DNA of 64,000 nt from Pseudovirgaria hyperparasitica (taxonomy: Eukaryota > Ascomycota > Dothideomycetes > Acrospermales > Acrospermaceae): positions 310,001 through 374,000 of the forward strand of contig NW_022985555.1 of NCBI RefSeq assembly GCF_010093815.1, in the 5' to 3' direction. A program made the translations under genes and the position numbers. Positions 54,404-64,000 of this stretch are shown here, piece by piece. The notes under the pieces were generated by a model. It ran no database searches. It was not told the origin of the DNA and was given only the letters and a program-made list of their open reading frames with translations. The first letter of the stretch is position 1; each line of letters begins with the position of its first letter.

Positions 54404-56881
54404 ATGATGGCTGATCTGCCTAGAGGAGCGAAAGACAGCCAATATTACCCATTTCCATCTTTTGTAAGACACGAGTTCAGAACTAATAGTTCAAGCACAT
54501 TACCATTATCTCCGGTCGGAACATTTCATCCATCTTCTGAGAACCTGATCTCGCCGGACACTCCTGTTACTCCTAGATCTCCCTTCAAAGAAGTGAAAGA
54601 AGTCAAAAGTCAGCATGTAGTACCCAAGCAGAAGACCAGCACTATCAGAGTCTGGTGGTACGAACTGTTTTGTGGCATCCTTGTCGTCTTGTCATTCGTC
54701 GCTCTTGTCATCACAGGCTTCTTGTTCGATGGAAAGACACTACCGGACTGGCCTCTGGGACTGTCCATCAACGCCTTGGTCGCCGTATTCTCTGCTATAA
54801 TCAAAGCTTCGGTTGGTCTCGTCATAGGCGAAAGTCTGGGCCATCTCAAGTGGACCGTGCTGGCGACACCTCAGCGCCTCTCTACATTCGACATATATGA
54901 TGATGCCTCTCGAGGCCCCTGGGGCTCTGCTCGCTTTTTGCAGCACTTTGGCTGGAAAATAAAGCACTTGGTTCCATCAATTGGAGCTGTCATAACGATT
55001 CTGCTGCTTATCATCGACCCGTTCACCCAGCAGATCGTGCAAGTTCGAGGTTGTGACAAGAGCACGAATCGCGTTGCGACCCTACCACGGACACTGGTTT
55101 ATCAAGGCGATAGCGCCTCTCTGGACCCCAGGGTGAAGCCTGTTGATGTTCGGATCGCTCTGTACCAGGGTCTCTTCGCGGAGTCAAAGCCTAATGCACA
55201 GTATAATTGTCCCACGGGCAACTGCACATTCCCAGAAAGCTCTTCTGTTGCATTGTGCATTTTCTGTAGCGATGTCTCAGATCGCATAGTCCCTATCATC
55301 AATGCCAAAAATGATACTAATGGCGAGACCGACTGGCTCCAATGGACGTATACAGAAAACACGACCTTTGTGTTGCCAGGTGATTGGACTAATCTGACAG
55401 TCACCATCACAAATGAAGCTAGAAAATACAATAGAGGTGAAGGCAGTCAGAATCTCGAAAGAGGTCCCGTTGAGTCCCCGACGGACTTCGCCATGGATCT
55501 AGATGCGGAAAGCATACCAGCTGTTGCTTATGAGGACCGCGATCCACGATGGTACAACAGAACTGGACCAAGCCTATGGAACATATCGATGATTCGCTTA
55601 TTCGAACCGAACTTTCTTCCAATCGACGACGACACCACGGTCCACACCTCCAAAGACTATTATGCAAAGGCACATACATGCTCAATCTTGCCCTGTGTCC
55701 GCACATACTATGCTAAAGTCGATGGTCAACGCTTCTCAGAAACAGTATCAGAACCCCAAATCATGAATATAAACGATATTCCAGTGAATAGCTACGACGA
55801 CTTCGTTCTCGCAGACCTCGACTGTATCCAAGGCGATGATAGACAAGCGCGCCTCACCATGCTCCAGCGTCTTGGGTATCCTGTTTCTTCAACCGGACGC
55901 TGGCTCGCTTACAATGTGACTTTCGACTCATCAGACTATATAGGTGTACCAAGTCTTGGTGTACCGGCAGGCGGCTGGATATCGCGCAATTTCAGCTCCA
56001 TCCCTAGTGGTGCTGATGACCTATTCGAGCCCGTCATCGGCGATGATCGTACTGGATGGACAGACCCATCTTCGAGATATAAGCTGACCGAAAGTGCAAT
56101 CTCCGTTGTACCTCGTCAATGTATTTATCTCATGGCACCCTCGGTAATGCTGAACATCCTAATGGAACTGCAAAATGAACTGTCAGGGACGTTACGGTCC
56201 GTAAGCTCAGGCTCAGGCTTAGGCCCATCGTCACTTACAGCCGTGTATAACGCAGGCAGCGGGAATGGTACACTAGAAGATGTCCAAGGACTATTCAATA
56301 ACGTATCAGATGCGCTCTCACTCGTCATTCGTGCGAATGGTAATGCATCGTTCAACGATCCGACTTTTGGCATAGCCACAGAGCGCGCGACATGCATTGC
56401 CATCCAATGGCCGTGGATTACGTACTTTGCAGCACTGCTGGGTCTATTTGCTATATACACCGCTGGCTTCCTCATTCAGAGCCGTGTGGCACAAGGTCGA
56501 CTGCTGCAATCATGGGAGAAGGGTAGTGATCGTGAGGGTAACAGCATATCGTTCCATGACTTCAAAGCTTCTGAATTGCCTGTATTATTTCACGGTCTCG
56601 ATCATGGGGTGCTTCAAGAATTGGACGCTAGAGGCGTGCAGACGAATCGCGTTGGGGTGTTAGAGAAAGTAGCAGGGGGCATTATGGTTAGGTTAGTACC
56701 AAGGAAAGATGGGTGGAAGATTGCAAGAGCAGATAATAACCATGGAGATGAGATGGAACTGCGTTCAGGGGAAACCTGGAGCAGTGGAAGTAATACTATA
56801 ACTGACGGAAGGAGTGGTCGACTGCACTACAGAACGAAAAGCAAAAGCGAAGCTGATGTGAATGTAGTTGGATGCCTGTAA
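54404..56881 (+). CDS. DUF3176-type multi-pass membrane protein
   Basis: Fungal membrane protein of unknown role. Frame from the ATG at 54404 gives 825 aa; the frame is open ~160 nt further upstream without an ATG (residues such as FVEDYALCEHCAKDSLEP), so an extra 5' exon is possible. Three N-terminal membrane helices (about 82-107, 118-142, 188-207) belong to the DUF3176 block, with GESLGHLKWTVLATPQRLST and FDIYDDASRGPWGSARFL between them. A large extracellular-type region of ~450 residues follows with many N-x-S/T sites and Cys (NCPTGNCTFPE), then a fourth helix (about 668-692, FAALLGLFAIYTAGFLI) and a charged cytosolic tail. Function unknown; surface sensor or cell-wall-related roles are only guesses. 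Confidence 0.87.
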   Translation: MMADLPRGAKDSQYYPFPSFVRHEFRTNSSSTLPLSPVGTFHPSSENLISPDTPVTPRSPFKEVKEVKSQHVVPKQKTSTIRVWWYELFCGILVVLSFVALVITGFLFDGKTLPDWPLGLSINALVAVFSAIIKASVGLVIGESLGHLKWTVLATPQRLSTFDIYDDASRGPWGSARFLQHFGWKIKHLVPSIGAVITILLLIIDPFTQQIVQVRGCDKSTNRVATLPRTLVYQGDSASLDPRVKPVDVRIALYQGLFAESKPNAQYNCPTGNCTFPESSSVALCIFCSDVSDRIVPIINAKNDTNGETDWLQWTYTENTTFVLPGDWTNLTVTITNEARKYNRGEGSQNLERGPVESPTDFAMDLDAESIPAVAYEDRDPRWYNRTGPSLWNISMIRLFEPNFLPIDDDTTVHTSKDYYAKAHTCSILPCVRTYYAKVDGQRFSETVSEPQIMNINDIPVNSYDDFVLADLDCIQGDDRQARLTMLQRLGYPVSSTGRWLAYNVTFDSSDYIGVPSLGVPAGGWISRNFSSIPSGADDLFEPVIGDDRTGWTDPSSRYKLTESAISVVPRQCIYLMAPSVMLNILMELQNELSGTLRSVSSGSGLGPSSLTAVYNAGSGNGTLEDVQGLFNNVSDALSLVIRANGNASFNDPTFGIATERATCIAIQWPWITYFAALLGLFAIYTAGFLIQSRVAQGRLLQSWEKGSDREGNSISFHDFKASELPVLFHGLDHGVLQELDARGVQTNRVGVLEKVAGGIMVRLVPRKDGWKIARADNNHGDEMELRSGETWSSGSNTITDGRSGRLHYRTKSKSEADVNVVGCL

Positions 56882-59850
56882 TGTAGCCTTCGTACATATA
56901 TACGGGTCTAATTGCTTTCAAGGACAGTTAGCATTGGAGAGTCTCACTGTCACAACTCTTTCTTCAAAGTTCACCACTCGGACCTGTGGACTGGTATATG
57001 TGTCACATAACGGGTCATCGAATCTGTTATTCCACAGGTAAACCGCCGGCCCTATATGTCTTTCAAAGTAACGCGCAAGTATGTTTTCGGTCCATATTGG
57101 TCACGAGGAAATAGTTGGACCAGTTATTAGTAGTAGAGCCAATAGCGTTACAAACTGGCTGAACAGACGTTTTCGGTGTCGATTTATCTGAACTGGTCAC
57201 TCAGGTAGTTGTCCAGGGAGTTGCTGGTGATTTGAATGTCGTTCCAGGAGTCAGTCCGCCCGAACTAGTTGAATTGATATCTAAGAAGTTCTCCGAATGG
57301 GTTTCCAAAGGGGTTTCCAAAGGAGCTGCGAAGGCATGACTGTGGATTTAACAGCTAGTCCGCTCAAACTGGTCTCCGGAGTTGTTGTGAAAGTCAAAGG
57401 CGGGGATGTGGACGCAGGAGCCACTATAGAGGTTGAGACAAAAATGGATGTCAACAGAGTGGAACTTGACAGTAGGGTCGAGGCGGTTTGTTGGTATGAT
57501 GGTGAGATTGTTACTTGTCGGCATCGCGGAGCTTACAGGGCAGCATTTTTCATAAAACATGAAGTCATAAAATATGAAGACATAAAATATGAAGGGACCA
57601 TTGTCCGCGTCTCACTAGTCATTTCCCACGTTTGACCAGTCGCAAACTCGCAGTAGCCAATTTCAAAGTCTACACGATTTTGGTGAAAGTGAGTACGCTT
57701 TGCGTGATATGTCTCGCTCACAGGGTTTTTTACATCCATCTTGCGACAGTTATTGTGCTGCTTTCGCAACACAGAGCGGTGCCCGGCCATAATTGCCAAT
57801 TGTATGCTCCCACCCTCTTCGACCGCACGATGATGGAGGGCACGACGTCCGGTTCTATAAGAGATTGATCTCGAGTCGCCGATTCTGTTATAGCAAGCAG
57901 GGAAGTAGGATAGATCTTATTGCTGGATCCATAAACAAATAGAGAATGTGAGTCAATGTCTACAACACATGCTATATGGAGGAGTCATGGCCAGTCTACC
58001 TCTTTCGTATAATGTTATAAGAAGAATCGAAGAATGAAATTACAGTACTCTGACATGTAGCTCTTGTATACACTGGCTTACTCAGAGAATTATAGGCTCA
58101 TTACACTTAAACGGAGCCAGGTATATGTCAGACTAGCGCGATTAGATCATGCCTATATATGTCCCGCAGACTGATATTGGGTCAAGGACAGAGCCATAGT
58201 GCGATATGTTCTCTACAGATACCTTTGTTTATGCTTTAGCTGATCAGCATAGTAGAGCAGCAGTACCTAGAGAGGGCGTCAGGGGGGATTTTTGTCCACA
58301 CGTATCATTACAGAGTTGGAATCCCGTCACAGGAGACGCGATGATGCACGCTGCTTGCCCTAGTCCTGAGGGCTCCGATGAAACATAGTTCATGTAGCAG
58401 GCTAAAGGTTGGTTACATCGAGAGATTCTACCATGGGTACTGCGGCTACGCGAGACTTACTTTCGAATTGCTTGTCTTTTAAGAAATAATCACGGCCTCT
58501 CATTAAAGTAGAGGCGCTACTAGTTCAAGCATCCCGTGGTGTTTGGCCGGACCTGCAACTTTGCGTGATAAGTAAGAGTAGCTTCATCCTATTACGAACT
58601 GTCCGGTTTAAAATGATTTACTACTATTCTCTCACCATCCACGGTAGCCATGCGAGACTGGCTAAAGGCCTTGCAAGGCTCGTGTCCCTAGCATAACTGG
58701 CTAAGACAGCTTCTTATTTAGGTTAAATTGTCGTTAGTGCTATTACCAGTCTAGGCTAGCGCCATCATAGTGAAGGTCTACCGTTCTACTAGTCGCTCTC
58801 TTCAAGACGGCCAGAGTGGGCGAGCATTGATCTCAGTGAGCCAAGATATGTTCTAGATGCTATGTATTACACTATGATCAAAACATGTGTTCCTTTGAGG
58901 TTCACTTGGCGATCAAAGATGTTGAGGCGAGCTTAAAAACATAAAAAGCATACAGGAAGGTATAATGACTGGTGGGATTTCACTCGAGAATATGTACATA
59001 TATTCATGGTTACACGAGGCATGCTGTGTCACTGTGAGCTGGTACTGATCAGAAAGGCGTCAAGCAAACTAAAATTATCATGTATGACTGCAGTCTGCAA
59101 GCAGCGGAAGGCCTATTAGAGTTGTTAACGAAGCCACTATCATGATTTATGCATGTCATTACCTGCACTACAGAGATTCAGTTGTTAGGTGTACTGCGCC
59201 ATGACTTATCGATCATGTCGAGACTCGAGTCATCGTTTAATATATATGTTGATACAGATGTCTGCGACTATTATTGCCCCTTCAACTTATGACGGAGGAT
59301 GTCAATTCAAGTCGTGCACAGGCCATGCTTACCTGAAGCCGGGCGCCTTTGTTTCGTCGAACCTTGGTGTTTCGAAATCGCAGTGGATAATATCGTTCAT
59401 CTCGTTTAGCTAGAAGCGGCTAGCAAGTTTCACTTGAAGCCACCACCGAGATCAAGATCCCACTTTTGAGCGCTCCAGCTTCATCATCTCGGACTATACA
59501 CAGCATAGCTGACGGGAGTTTTTCCGTCTAGTAGTTTCCGCCTACCAGGCGTTCATGATATGATACCGCCACAGTGGAACCTACTTTATGCCACTGGTTC
59601 GCACGCTTGATATGGACGATAGTCCAGGGTCGTGGTAGCGCTTGATGAAGCACGAGTAAGGCACAACAATGACAGGCACATCCACCCCTTTGTACTACCT
59701 CGCCAGATATTTGGACCGTATAAGAATCAAAATGGCCGTCGGTAAGCTTTCAGGTATTTTCACTATCAAGTGGCATCACTCTTTCTCCTCTTCAATCCAT
59801 TCATTTCTCAGGTCATCAGTACCTACCACATTCGTTCAATATTGTTCATC
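56882..59850. other. Gene-poor, AT-richer stretch of 3 kb
   Basis: No confident gene. Spot GC is about 37% (58021-58080). It includes a possible Ser/Thr-rich gene remnant (listed separately). The last 200 bp lead into the LPMO gene. No terminal repeats or transposase motifs were seen by eye. Confidence 0.45.
57063..57478 (-). pseudogene. Possible remnant of a Ser/Thr/Pro-rich protein gene
   Basis: Reading the minus strand, three consecutive segments in different frames look alike in composition: STSIVAPASTSPPLTFTTTP, then FLDINSTSSGGLTPGTTFKS, then TSSDKSTPKTSVQPVCNAIG, ending at a stop near 57063. Together they suggest a mucin-like or linker-rich secreted protein whose frame has been lost at two places. 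No start, signal peptide or splice sites that would unite them were found. On the plus strand an open segment (VTQVVVQGVAGDLNVVPGV) competes, so even the strand is uncertain. Confidence 0.25.
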
Positions 59851-61117
59851 ATGAAGACACTTTCGACTATCTTGGCCCTGGTGGCCGCTGCTGGTATAGC
59901 CAACGCACATTCTACGGTGATGGCTGTCTGGGTGAACGACGTGGATCAAGGCCTTGGGAACAAGGCTGATGCGGATGCGTACATCCGCTCACCCCCAAAT
60001 AACGATCCTATCAAGGATGTTACGTCTGCATCTATGACTTGCAACGTCAATAATGCTGCAACCGCGAAGTCTATTCAAGTCAAGTCTGGAGACGAGATCA
60101 CTTTGTACGTTACAAGCCCTCACATCGGTAGTAGTCTTTCTAATTGTGCCTTAGCGAGTGGCATCACAATGGTCGAACTGACTCAGACGACATCATTGAC
60201 AAGTCCCACGTCGGCCCTGTCATGACCTACATTGCACCCGCTAGCTCCAATGGTGAAGGAGATGTATGGCTGAAGCTTGCTGAGGATGGATACGACGGAA
60301 CGAAGTGGGGTGTTGATCGTTTAATTGCCAACAAGGGCAAGCATTCGATCACGGTTCCCAATATCGCTGCTGGACAGTACCTCCTTAGGCCTGAGATCAT
60401 CGCGCTTCACGAGGCTAACAACCAAGGGGGCGCTCAGTTCTACATGGAGTGTGTTCAGATCGAGGTTACCTCTTCTGGTGTAACAGTAAGCCTCACAAGC
60501 CAGAAACCGCGAGTTTCTTCACTTGCTAATATAAGCAGACCCTCCCTGCTGGTGTCAGCATTCCAGGAACATATACTGCCACTGATCCCGGAATCCTCTT
60601 CAACGTCTACAATAATGGAGGCCAGCCCTATCCTACCGGAACATACACTATTCCTGGCCCGGCTGTGTGGGACGGTGCTAGCTCGGATACAGGCGGCGAT
60701 ACCTCTCCCTCCGATACTCCCGTTGAGACACCTGCGCCCGCAACATCAATTGTGGAGACACCCGTACCGACCTCAGTCGTCGAGACTCCTGTACCATCAT
60801 CAGCATATGAGGATGAACACGAGCCAGCTACATCAGTCATAGAACCTGTTCCTACTTCTGTTTCAGCCCCTGAGCCGAGCTCAGGTCCGACAACACAAAC
60901 TCCCAAGCCGACCCCAAGCACAGTTCCTACGACGTTCGTGACTTCTTATGTGAGCAGGACTTATTGCACGTCCCCTTCATCGGCTCCTGATACGGGAGTG
61001 GCTGTTGCAAAATACGGTCGCTGCGGTGGCTCTGGATACATCGGCACGACTACCTGTGCAGACGGCTTTGTGTGTAAGGTGCAAAACCCCTACTACTCGC
61101 AGTGCGTTCAAGCTTGA
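59851..61117 (+). CDS. AA9 lytic polysaccharide monooxygenase with CBM1
   Basis: Secreted copper enzyme (formerly GH61) that cleaves cellulose oxidatively. Exons are 59851-60104, 60155-60485 and 60539-61117; 387 aa. The signal peptide [19 protein letters not shown] ends so that His20 becomes the mature N-terminal residue, the first ligand of the histidine brace. The second brace His lies in [12 protein letters not shown] (His88/His89), and the axial Tyr in [14 protein letters not shown] (about residue 181). A long Pro/Thr/Ser linker with repeated VETPVPTS-like units (about 257-330) leads to a fungal CBM1 cellulose-binding domain (about 352-387: [20 protein letters not shown]). Two introns sit at family-typical places. 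The sequence looks fully functional. Confidence 0.96.
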
Positions 61118-61562
61118 ATTGACCAATCTTTTGTCTTGCTTGACACAGCTTCTTCTGACACGGATTTGCTCTGGATTGAGTAGGGGTGCTCAAGTTCAAT
61201 TCGTACTACCAAAAGTGGCTTATTTTGGATACTTTCTCCTGTAGATATATATATTATAAAAACAAATCTTTATCGAGATGACTCACAAACACGCAACGTT
61301 CTTCTGATTTTCCATTAAACAGTTGATGAGAGCGATGCGTTCGTGGTGTCGAACAGAATTGGACTCAGTTCTACATCTGAGAGTCGCTGTGATTATGCTC
61401 GACACCGAGTATTATCGATGCGCAGAGCTTGTTTGTTTATTGGGAAATGAAAGAGCCAGACGGGCAATGATGTAAACGACCGAACTTCCAGTCTAGTCTC
61501 AGAACGGCAAAACACACACACGGACCACGTACGCGTTCACTCCTCCGCGTCTCCTCCGCACC
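61118..61562. other. Intergenic between LPMO and TMEM234 genes
   Basis: About 445 bp with an AT-rich 3' flank after the LPMO stop (TATATATATTATAAAAAC near 61243-61262), a possible polyadenylation region. No gene seen. Confidence 0.35.
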
Positions 61563-62127
61563 ATGAGCTCTCACTCTACAGTCCACACCAACTTCAATCG
61601 CACAGCTGCAGACATAATGACCCTCACAGACCACTCTCACCCTCCCCCGCCCTCTACAATCCGCTATATTATCTCCTTCCTCCTCGTCGGCCTCTGTTGG
61701 GGTTTCACAACACCATTCATGCGGCGCTCCGCTAAAGACTATACTCCGCCATCTCGACCTTGGCTCGCATCCCAGCCTTCAGTCAAACGCACTGTATACA
61801 CAGCGTGCTTCGCAGTCAACGATCTACTCCGTAGGCCGGGCTATGCTATTCCGCTGTTACTGAACGTAACCGGAAGTGTGTGGTTCTTTCTTTTGATCGG
61901 AGAGGCGGAGTTGAGCTTGACGGTGCCGATTGTGAATAGTGCGGCGTTCCTGTGGACGGTTGTGGGTGAGTGGTGGGTTGAAGGGAGGAAGATCGGTGCA
62001 GGTGAGTTCATCCGATGGGTCGGGAATTGTTCCACGGAGCAAGAAGGGCTGATATGTGGCAGACACATTGGTGGGCATGGGTCTTGTTGGTGGTGGGATT
62101 GCGCTTTGCGTATTGTCTAAGAGCTGA
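61563..62127 (+). CDS. TMEM234-family small membrane protein
   Basis: Four-helix membrane protein of the TMEM234 family (drug/metabolite-transporter-like EamA half). Exons are 61563-62001 and 62063-62127 with a 61-bp intron; 167 aa. The family helix signatures are FLLVGLCWGFTTPFMRRSA, YAIPLLLNVTGSVWFFLLIG, LTVPIVNSAAFLWTVVGEWW and, across the intron, TLVGMGLVGGGIALCVLSKS. An N-terminal extension of ~30 polar residues precedes helix 1; the in-frame ATG at 61617 is an alternative start. In animals the protein is linked to kidney filtration, while in fungi the role is unknown. It converges on the next gene, 80 bp between stops. Confidence 0.87.
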
Positions 62128-62207
62128 AAATTATGACGACCGATCATGTCTATCTACAACGGTATGTCATACAGTCTGGGAACTGAAGAGCGGATGTGAA
62201 GATGATG

Positions 62208-63283
62208 CTACGCAGCAATCAGCCGCGTAAAGCCCTCCTCGGGCGGTTGCAGCCAGTTCTGCGCATCATACGTCTTCTCACCCTCGATCACATGGAACGT
62301 ATATATAATGCGACTCTTCCCACTGGTGTTCCGCTCGCTCTTATGCAGCAGATTCCCATGGATCAACACTAGACTGCCCGCTTTGACCTCGCCCATCGTA
62401 TACTCCTCCTCTCTACCCTCGCCCTCCTCTGTCCGGCTCAGACCTTGAGGAAACTTCTCCCACGAATTATCCACAAACGTCGTCCCATTATCACCAGGCT
62501 TTCGCACGAACCTCTTCCGCACCGGCTCCCGCTTATGACTCCCACTCGCAAAGCTCAGACACCCGTTCTGCACCGTCGCATCCTCGAGCGCATACCAGAA
62601 TCCTACGGCGCTAGGCGGGTTTGTGAAGAGAAATGTGCTGTCCTGATGCGGTGGTACGGCGCCACCGATCTCTGGTTGTTTGCAGATGACCATACTCTGT
62701 AGGACGCGCGGGTCCTTGAAACCCAGATTTCTTGCGATGGCGGCGTTTTGGGTCGAGATAGAGGCGGCGCGGAAGGATGGTGACAGAGCGTGTAGATAAT
62801 GTCCGATTTTATTGATAGCGCGGTGCTTCGGCTTGAGGAGGGTACCTGAGGCGTCGAATGCGTCTATAGGTTGTATGTTAGAGATGGTGTATTGGACCTT
62901 GGAATTTGCGATAGAGGATAGATGTAGATACCTTCTTCGAAAAAGAAGCGCACTTTATCGCCACTTTCGAGGAAGTACTTGTCGCCAACATGATCCTCAC
63001 CGTCGTCGCCACCGGTGGAGAACTTTGTCATTGGGTGCTCGTCTAGACTGAACTCATCGAGCATCGTATATGTCTCTTGGAGAAGTGCAGATACAGTGCT
63101 TTGGTCGAGTGCGTCGGGGATGATGAGGTAGCCGTTGGTGTCCCATGTTTTAAGCTGCTCTGACGTGAGACCATAAGCGTCATCATTTACAACCATACTG
63201 AGGGATTGACGGTATAGCGAGGAGCGCGAGCTCTTGCGTCCAAGATGCGAGGTGTAGGCAGAGGTAGGTTTGCGGGGGCGCAT
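62208..63283 (-). CDS. Phytanoyl-CoA dioxygenase (PhyH) family protein
   Basis: Fe(II)/2-oxoglutarate-dependent oxygenase of the PhyH group, which hydroxylates lipids or small molecules. Exons are 63283-62932 and 62863-62208 with a 68-bp intron; 335 aa. The iron facial triad is visible: H-x-D in GAVPPHQDSTFLF (about residues 188-190) and the distal His in VLIHGNLLHKSERN (about 288), with the 2OG-binding Arg in SGKSRIIYTFHV. GLTSEQLKTWDTNGYLIIPD is the conserved N-terminal block. The first ~30 residues are Arg/Ser-rich (MRPRKPTSAYTSHLGRKSSR) and could be a mitochondrial or peroxisomal presequence; an in-frame ATG at 63196 gives a shorter form. PhyH enzymes act in peroxisomal alpha-oxidation or in secondary metabolism; which applies here is unknown. 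Confidence 0.92.
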
Positions 63284-63830
63284 TTGGTATCATCCGCCAG
63301 CTCGGGAGCTCGAAAAGCCCCACATGCTCGGGATCATTGATAGGAGACAGAGTAAATCTACTTCAAGCAGAGTGAAAGATTGTGATAATCTGCACGCAAT
63401 AGCGCTGGCTGATAAAGATTCGTCAAGAACTGTTCAATGTCATAACATGGTCCTGAAAGTGTGCCATCCACGAGAACCGGGCAATCGGCTCTTGGATTAC
63501 AAGGATCTGCTGCTTAAAGACTGTAATATTGCACAAAAATGACTTTCTCAGTTGCTAGTTCTGCCTCTACATCGTTTTGCGTTAGAAATTTTTGGAGTAT
63601 CGGCTGCTGGTTGCGCAAAACCAGTTCATTGAGAAGCGCAGGATTCCTTCCCATGGGTGTCAATGTATCGTGATTGTACCTGACTTCTTCAATTAGAATA
63701 CACCTCCGCAAACGCAATTGTATGCGATTGATGTCTTTTCATACATCTATCCTAACGCCTTTCGCCGCCCGTGCTTTTCAAAACTCCAATGCGTGATGGT
63801 ACATCTTCCTTCGAATCTCTAACGTATTGA
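63284..63830. other. Intergenic, PhyH promoter and 3' flank of the next gene
   Basis: About 550 bp. A minus-strand frame (63717-63514) ends with a helix-like sequence (NPALLNELVLRNQQPILQKF), but it has no recognised domain and lies after the stop of the Pro/Gly-rich gene, so it is not called as a gene. Confidence 0.3.
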
Positions 63831-64000
63831 CTACTCGCGCTTGAAAGGTGGCCCAGGAGGACCACCAAATTGACCTCCAGGCGGCGTCGGCCCGCCGTGA
63901 GGAGGCATACCGAATGGCATGCCACCAGGTGGTGCGCCTGGGGATTGACTCATGCCAGGTCCTCCGGGTCCCATGTTTGGAGGGAAGAAGGCTGGCGGCG
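63831..64000 (-). CDS. 3' end of a Pro/Gly-rich protein, cut by window edge
   Basis: The final 56 codons of a minus-strand gene are in the window: a low-complexity tail of Pro, Gly and Met (GMSQSPGAPPGGMPFGMPPH, then GGQFGGPPGPPFKRE and stop). Tails like this occur in RNA-processing factors such as U1-C or the WD40 polyadenylation factor Pfs2, but without the body of the protein the identity cannot be decided. It is read as coding because the frame is open to the edge and ends cleanly. Confidence 0.6.
   Translation of the reverse strand, partial: PPAFFPPNMGPGGPGMSQSPGAPPGGMPFGMPPHGGPTPPGGQFGGPPGPPFKRE

Noticed and set aside
1-64000. tRNA or rRNA genes
   Set aside because: A few B-box-like strings (for example near 53825) were checked by eye, but no cloverleaf with matching acceptor arms could be built.

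Overview
The window reads as chromosomal DNA of a filamentous ascomycete (Pezizomycotina). The evidence is GT-AG introns of 43-88 bp in most genes, TACTAA/CTAAC-like branch points, and families typical of moulds: a HET-NACHT-ankyrin protein, DUF3176, DUF7053, an AA9 LPMO with CBM1, a KN-homeobox/C2H2 factor and Sim4-complex Fta4. The carbohydrate-active enzymes, four transporter families and a small secreted protein suggest a plant-associated or saprotrophic fungus, perhaps a dothideomycete. That placement is inference. No LTR element, DNA transposon, CRISPR array, rRNA or convincing tRNA was seen. About 29 protein genes are called; their exon joins were worked out by eye from reading frame and splice sites.

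Layout. 1-17 kb is gene dense and mostly housekeeping: a truncated Zn alcohol dehydrogenase, exosome subunit Rrp4, an unrecognised nuclear protein, GPI transamidase Gpi8, a YGL114W-type OPT transporter, a GH78-like rhamnosidase, a 15-bp minisatellite, a class II aldolase with a 5-nt micro-exon, a histidine-phosphatase family protein and a cysteine-free thioredoxin-fold protein. 18-38 kb holds a three-module transcription factor, a small spliced gene of unknown function, an MFS sugar transporter, an F-box/ankyrin protein, a GPI-anchored surface protein, an alpha-glucoside-type permease, a small secreted protein, a 3.4-kb gene-poor stretch and a PTR2 peptide transporter.

39-46 kb is again compact: Fta4, a CCDC97-like protein, a membrane-bound spermidine-synthase-like protein, an unknown protein and a DUF7053 protein. 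46-57 kb is accessory: a 1212-aa HET-NACHT-ankyrin receptor-like protein divergent from the DUF7053 gene, a catechol-O-methyltransferase-like gene, an NmrA-like oxidoreductase and a DUF3176 membrane protein. A second gene-poor stretch (about 57-59.8 kb, with a possible Ser/Thr-rich gene remnant) precedes an AA9 LPMO, a TMEM234 homologue, a phytanoyl-CoA dioxygenase-like protein and the 3' end of a Pro/Gly-rich protein.

Functionally, the LPMO and rhamnosidase could release plant-wall sugars that the two MFS permeases import, while the OPT and PTR2 carriers take up peptides. The HET-NLR is a candidate non-self-recognition gene. One pattern no single feature explains is that many genes, on both strands, are C-rich on the coding strand for most of their length and turn G-rich near the 3' end.
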